The notes under the pieces are model-generated. The model saw nothing but the letters and a program-made list of their open reading frames with translations, made no database searches and was not told the DNA's origin. Position numbers and translations under genes: made by a program. From NCBI RefSeq assembly GCF_003977755.1, contig NZ_RQWN01000008.1, positions 1 to 51,335 of the forward strand: a stretch of 51,335 nucleotides of DNA, given 5' to 3'. Every line of letters begins with the position of its first letter. The first letter of the stretch is position 1. Origin of the DNA: Haloterrigena salifodinae (lineage in GTDB: Archaea; Halobacteriota; Halobacteria; Halobacteriales; Natrialbaceae). Below, piece after piece: positions 47,791 through 51,335 of the stretch.

Positions 47791-50391
47791 ATGGACGGCA
47801 CGGGCACGATAGGCAGCAAGCATAGCGCGGATAGCAGCGGCCTTGAGCTATCCGAACAACCACCGGTCGATGCCAACGTAATCGTTCGGCCAGACACGTG
47901 GACTGTCTCGAGTATTCACACCGAGCTATTCGAATCAGCCAATGTGAACGCGTCACTTCTCAAGGCGATCCGAGAGGTAGCAATGGGACTGACGCCACGG
48001 GAGTTCAACGACTACCTCAAGGAGATTGGAGTCACGGCACTTCGAGGTGCCTACCGATCGTTCTGTATCGAAGTAGCAGACGGCAGCGTAAATGCAGAAC
48101 TCCACCTTCCAGAATATACTCGCCAACTCGGTACGGGACACTCCCCGCTTGGACCGGGCTTCTCGTCTGAAGAAGAAGATATCCGTGGTGGAGCACTCCC
48201 GATTCTTCGCGAGGCCGATGAGACGCTGACTGTGGCCGTCGTGATCGACGGGGACTTCACCGATCCCGATGAGACGAAGGCGAGTTATCGGAACGAGGTT
48301 ATCTCGTTCATCGTCGACCTCGCGAGTGCGTGTGATGTGACGCTGGTTGCAGAGAGCCAGATCGTCCGGACGTTCTTGTGGAAGTACCACCGCGACCAAC
48401 TCCCGGCCAGCGTTGAATCTCAATACAATCCCTCCCGTCGGGATAGGCTATCGTCTGCCGAGATAGATGAGAAGGTGACCGCCGCGGTGGACGAACTCGG
48501 CGAAGACAGTAAGCCGGTGAAGTACCTCCGGATGCTCAACGATGAGGCGTCCCAGACCCTCACATACGACGATTTCGTCCGTGAGACTCGAGTATCACGT
48601 GAGACCGTTCGCTACCACGTGTCACAGAAGCTCGTCCCTCTTGGACTCGTTGACCGGACTGAGTGGTATGGAGAGGCAGCGATCACGCTAACCCACGTTG
48701 GAGAGGAGTATCTGGACGTAATCACCCGACAGAGTCGACTTACGGAGTGCGTTGAATCAACCCCAAATAGTAGTCTACAGGGCGTGTGCACCCAGCCGCC
48801 TCAAGATTGTGGTGAGAAGGCGGCACCTTATCGAACTGAGTACTACAGCCGGGCCAAACACGCCGCTGCGGCAGCCAGCGCAACAGAGAACGGCATTAGC
48901 TTGGTGAAGGAGCCGGCGGACTGGGGCAAGAACGACCGAATTAGATGGGTTAGCTACGACGAAGACAAGGACGAAGCAGTGGTTGCTGTACGAGCCACCG
49001 GAGAGTACGAGTACCTGGTGGGGACCGCATTAGCGTTGAGCCACCCGAAGTTGTTGAACAAGGCACTCACGGTTAACCGTCTCGAGGAGATCGTTGAGGA
49101 AGTTCCTGACGGTATCCTTCGGGACGCTCGTAACCTTGGTATCTCTGATGAGGCACTCGATAATCCGAGTGAATTCCGGGACGCTATTGTCGCACGTGGT
49201 GAGGAGATCGAGGACCTCACGACGAAAGCAGAGAACAGCGAGCAGCGTTCGGCGATCCGTGGGAAGATCATGCGCTGGTCGCACGGTCTTGCCAGTGCAG
49301 TAGTCCATCTCCTGGATCTCGCCGGCGTTGACTTAGTCCGTGAGATCCATCTGCCAGAAAAACTCGACGCTGGCCGTCACTACGAACCACTTGCTGAATC
49401 CATTGCGCGTTCGGCGGCAATCCAGTCGACGTACGCGGATCATTACGTCGGCTACCGCCAGCTGTACGAGGATCGTGACGAGAAGCGCCAGCGTGCTATC
49501 ATGCCAGAGATCGATGCAAGTACTCCCGTTGGCTCGCTCATCGGTTCATTTGTCATCCGAGGGAAGGACGTCCACCGGTTCGCGCCAGTCCTTAAGCAGC
49601 GTCTCGAGAGGCCTGTTGAACTCCACGAAGACGCACCTGAGTTCAACATCGAGATTCCTGTTCGGGAAGAGTGTGGACGTGAGGCCTTCGAGGACGTCAC
49701 TGCACGGATCCTCTGGCAGAAAGGGATGCATCCAACTCAATCGGTCGTCTCGCTACTCCACGGACTTGTGGGAAGTCCCTACGACGCTGCTCAAGCACTC
49801 TCCAAACTCGGCAACGAGGACGCCACTCGAGAGATTCGTCCCGATGAACTCCGATACGGCTTGGCGACGCTTGGGCCTGTGCGAATCCTCCCGGATATGG
49901 CTCCGTCCGTCTCGTCGATCGTCTACACGCTGCTATGTGCGGAGAAGCGTCTCCCGCAGAAGGAGTTAGCAGAACGCGCTGATGTATCCGCACAGACGAT
50001 TCGGAACCACCGGGACAAACTCGAGGCGCTTGGACTACTCCACGCTGGCGAGGACGGCTACAGGCTACTCCTGTCGTTCCGGACTCGCGAAGAGCGACAG
50101 AGTCCAGTCACGCCGGAGTTCGTTGACATGGAGTTCATGGTCGCGATCGACGCACTCCTGGAGGGAACACTCCCACCAGGACGTTACGGCGACCCGGATG
50201 ATCCGATAGGTGGCGTCCTGTTCTGGCCTCCAGAAACGTGGATGTTGCTGAACAATGACCGTCTATGTGAGTGGACGAAACTCGCAGCGGCACTCACGGG
50301 CACGGAGATTTCGGAGCTTGTGGAGACGGTGACGATGGGGCCGGAGATTGAACAGACAGCGATCACTGAACCAACAGAGGCGATTGCATGA
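47791..50391 (+). CDS. repH: large two-HTH plasmid protein, candidate replication initiator (RepH-like)
   Basis: 866 residues. Two winged-helix-like segments are visible: about 255-310 (VSRETVRYHVSQKLVPLGLV) and about 715-775 (LAERADVSAQTIRNHRDKLE). Between them lie long alpha/beta stretches (VAVVIDGDFTDPDETK; HSPLGPGFSSEEED). Size, plasmid setting and domain pattern fit the RepH family of haloarchaeal plasmid initiators, but I have no active-site motif to prove it. An inverted repeat ends at its start codon and a nested hairpin lies upstream. The gene overlaps a 16-residue ORF at its stop. Confidence 0.55.
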   Translation: MDGTGTIGSKHSADSSGLELSEQPPVDANVIVRPDTWTVSSIHTELFESANVNASLLKAIREVAMGLTPREFNDYLKEIGVTALRGAYRSFCIEVADGSVNAELHLPEYTRQLGTGHSPLGPGFSSEEEDIRGGALPILREADETLTVAVVIDGDFTDPDETKASYRNEVISFIVDLASACDVTLVAESQIVRTFLWKYHRDQLPASVESQYNPSRRDRLSSAEIDEKVTAAVDELGEDSKPVKYLRMLNDEASQTLTYDDFVRETRVSRETVRYHVSQKLVPLGLVDRTEWYGEAAITLTHVGEEYLDVITRQSRLTECVESTPNSSLQGVCTQPPQDCGEKAAPYRTEYYSRAKHAAAAASATENGISLVKEPADWGKNDRIRWVSYDEDKDEAVVAVRATGEYEYLVGTALALSHPKLLNKALTVNRLEEIVEEVPDGILRDARNLGISDEALDNPSEFRDAIVARGEEIEDLTTKAENSEQRSAIRGKIMRWSHGLASAVVHLLDLAGVDLVREIHLPEKLDAGRHYEPLAESIARSAAIQSTYADHYVGYRQLYEDRDEKRQRAIMPEIDASTPVGSLIGSFVIRGKDVHRFAPVLKQRLERPVELHEDAPEFNIEIPVREECGREAFEDVTARILWQKGMHPTQSVVSLLHGLVGSPYDAAQALSKLGNEDATREIRPDELRYGLATLGPVRILPDMAPSVSSIVYTLLCAEKRLPQKELAERADVSAQTIRNHRDKLEALGLLHAGEDGYRLLLSFRTREERQSPVTPEFVDMEFMVAIDALLEGTLPPGRYGDPDDPIGGVLFWPPETWMLLNNDRLCEWTKLAAALTGTEISELVETVTMGPEIEQTAITEPTEAIA

Positions 50392-50438
50392 GCACGGACC
50401 AAGCGACGTTGGATGCGTTTGACGACCTCGAGGACTGA
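50388..50438 (+). CDS. 16-aa microprotein with a PCNA-box-like motif, overlapping the Rep-like stop
   Basis: ATG 50388 overlaps the TGA of the Rep-like gene (ATGA). The product is MSTDQATLDAFDDLED. Q-x-x-L-x-x-F matches the core of archaeal PCNA-interacting peptides, although the second aromatic residue is lacking. It could be a co-translated peptide that links Rep to PCNA, or the far end of Rep reached by a frameshift. Very short, so its translation is uncertain. Confidence 0.4.
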   Translation: MSTDQATLDAFDDLED

Positions 50439-50703
50439 GTGACTGAGTTGTGACTGTCGAGCGTGAGAGACGGGAGAATAACTCCCCGGCATAGCTACAC
50501 ATATATATCATTGGATAAAAACCCGTATCCCCCGTTTTCGGGCGGCTTAGGCTTTTTACCCTGATCACCACCATCGTTACCGGCAGCGGTGTGGGTGTTG
50601 TTGATGACGCAACTTGCGGAATCTCGGTCTAAAGCCCCTAATGTGGACTCGAAGATTGTTTTGTCAAATGAGATTTAGGTACAGTGTCCGATGAAACACA
50701 CGC

Positions 50704-51216
50704 ATGACACCCACAACGGGGATCATGATGGCGATGGTACAGAACGTCATTTACGACGTACTAAAGAGCTGCGCTAGTCTTGCTTGGACCCATCTTGGTC
50801 GGTCGCTTTCAAATCCCCCTCGGTGGCTTGAGGACAGCGCATGTGCATATACTCACCAACTCCTCGAGTCAGATTGCACCTCGTCGGCGCTTGGTACGCT
50901 GAAACGCTGGGCGAAAATCAAGTATTCCGGCAGTGTCATTAGCTGGTCGGATGACCATCCCATTCTCACCGTTTCGATCGACGACCCTGAGCAGGTTGAT
51001 CCAAACGGCATTGAGGAGTATTTCGAGCAGAAGGAGATTCAAGTCAATGTCTACGGCGATTATGACACCCATCTGTGGACAGTCTTTGTGATGGGGGACA
51101 TCGACGATGTCCGGTCAGTCAATAGGCACATCAGTCACGCCGTTGAACGGAACCGTCTCCGATCAGGGCAAACAGGAGTCACTCAACAAAACCTCTCTGC
51201 CAATCTGGCAGATTAG
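50704..51216 (+). CDS. hypothetical protein next to the repeat array
   Basis: 170 residues; internal starts at 50725, 50728 and 50734 are also possible. The middle is an alpha/beta region (SGSVISWSDDHPILTVSIDD, NVYGDYDTHLWTVFVMGDID) with an N-terminal helix (IYDVLKSCASLAWTHL). No cysteine pairs, transmembrane segment or known domain. It ends 28 bases before the 18-bp repeat array, so it may bind there, but nothing in the sequence shows that. Confidence 0.55.
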   Translation: MTPTTGIMMAMVQNVIYDVLKSCASLAWTHLGRSLSNPPRWLEDSACAYTHQLLESDCTSSALGTLKRWAKIKYSGSVISWSDDHPILTVSIDDPEQVDPNGIEEYFEQKEIQVNVYGDYDTHLWTVFVMGDIDDVRSVNRHISHAVERNRLRSGQTGVTQQNLSANLAD

Positions 51217-51243
51217 ACAAATATAACGCTATCTGTGCTGTAA

Positions 51244-51333
51244 TTTGGAGATTTGCTCGAGTTTGGAGATTTGCTCGAGTTTGGAGATTTGCTCGAGTTT
51301 GGAGATTTGCTCGAGTTTGGAGATTTGCTCGAG
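51244..51333. repeat. 18-bp tandem repeat array, right end (5 units)
   Basis: Five exact copies of the same TTTGGAGATTTGCTCGAG unit that opens the window, followed by two further bases. The last 76 bases of the window are identical to the first 76. Joining the ends through that overlap gives one continuous array, consistent with a circular plasmid and an uncertain true copy number. Confidence 0.9.
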
Positions 51334-51335
51334 TT

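Noticed and set aside
50692-50778. 28-codon His-rich ORF (MKHTHDTHNGDHDGDG...)
   Set aside because: Overlaps the start of the better supported 50704 gene in another frame; composition alone is not evidence.
1-51335. CRISPR array
   Set aside because: The only regular repeats are contiguous 18-bp units without spacers, so they are not CRISPR.

Overview
The window reads as a complete, or nearly complete, circular plasmid of a halophilic archaeon (class Halobacteria). The evidence is strongly acidic proteins, archaeal TATA boxes about 26 bases ahead of start codons with almost no leader, HTH-10 (bacterio-opsin activator type), TrmB and Orc1/Cdc6 proteins, halobacterial insertion sequences, and a ParA partition pair. 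Both ends consist of the same 18-bp tandem repeat, and the last 76 bases match the first 76, as expected of a circle opened inside a repeat array. The genus cannot be fixed from the sequence; the gene families would suit Natrialbales or related haloarchaea.

Layout. 1-1300: repeat array, a winged-helix coiled-coil protein and a small protein. 1545-10853: a compact operon that looks like a reduced archaeal conjugation or type IV secretion apparatus (pilin-like VirB2, polytopic VirB6/TrbL-like protein, PrgI-VirB4 fusion ATPase, separate N-terminal module of the coupling protein, VirD4/TraG-like ATPase) with a divergent winged-helix gene. 11497-12667: five back-to-back genes for 30-37-residue zinc ribbons, followed without a gap by a three-helix membrane protein. 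I regard this as the most unusual locus in the window. 12750-16448: membrane-anchored beta protein, J-domain protein, YwgA-like/TrmB pair and an unknown 409-residue protein. 16453-18200: broken P-loop ATPase and tyrosine integrase, perhaps remains of a pleolipovirus-like provirus. 18589-26817: a GC-rich block with a DDE transposase, winged-helix regulator, Orc1/Cdc6, DnaQ-like nuclease, Zn/Cd/Pb-type P1B ATPase with its HTH-10 regulator, and a hypothetical protein.

27025-34765: a defence-like block bounded by two decayed, same-orientation IS1595-type elements. It contains a GHKL ATPase, a winged-helix protein, a probable N4-cytosine methyltransferase, a small protein and an Mrr-like nuclease. 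34922-40368: gene remnants, a coiled-coil protein, nested hairpins, small zinc-ribbon and broken genes, the ParA partition module with centromere-like repeats upstream, and a dead IS6-type element. 40412-43322: TRAM-like protein plus UPF1-like helicase. 43499-46736: many small zinc-finger, ribbon-helix-helix and coiled-coil genes and a DUF3800 protein. 46737-51216: unknown protein, small antitoxin-like gene, a large two-HTH protein that is the best candidate replication initiator (RepH-like), a 16-residue ORF with a PCNA-box-like motif overlapping its stop, and a final hypothetical gene before the repeat array.

Putative roles on the plasmid: replication (Rep-like protein, perhaps Orc1/Cdc6), segregation (ParA and partner), transfer (VirB/VirD operon), defence (GHKL-methyltransferase-nuclease block; possibly the zinc-ribbon/membrane locus) and metal resistance. 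Many genes between the insertion sequences are broken by frameshifts or stops. Part of that may be real decay and part may be sequencing error in homopolymers. All functional names are inferred from motifs read by eye.
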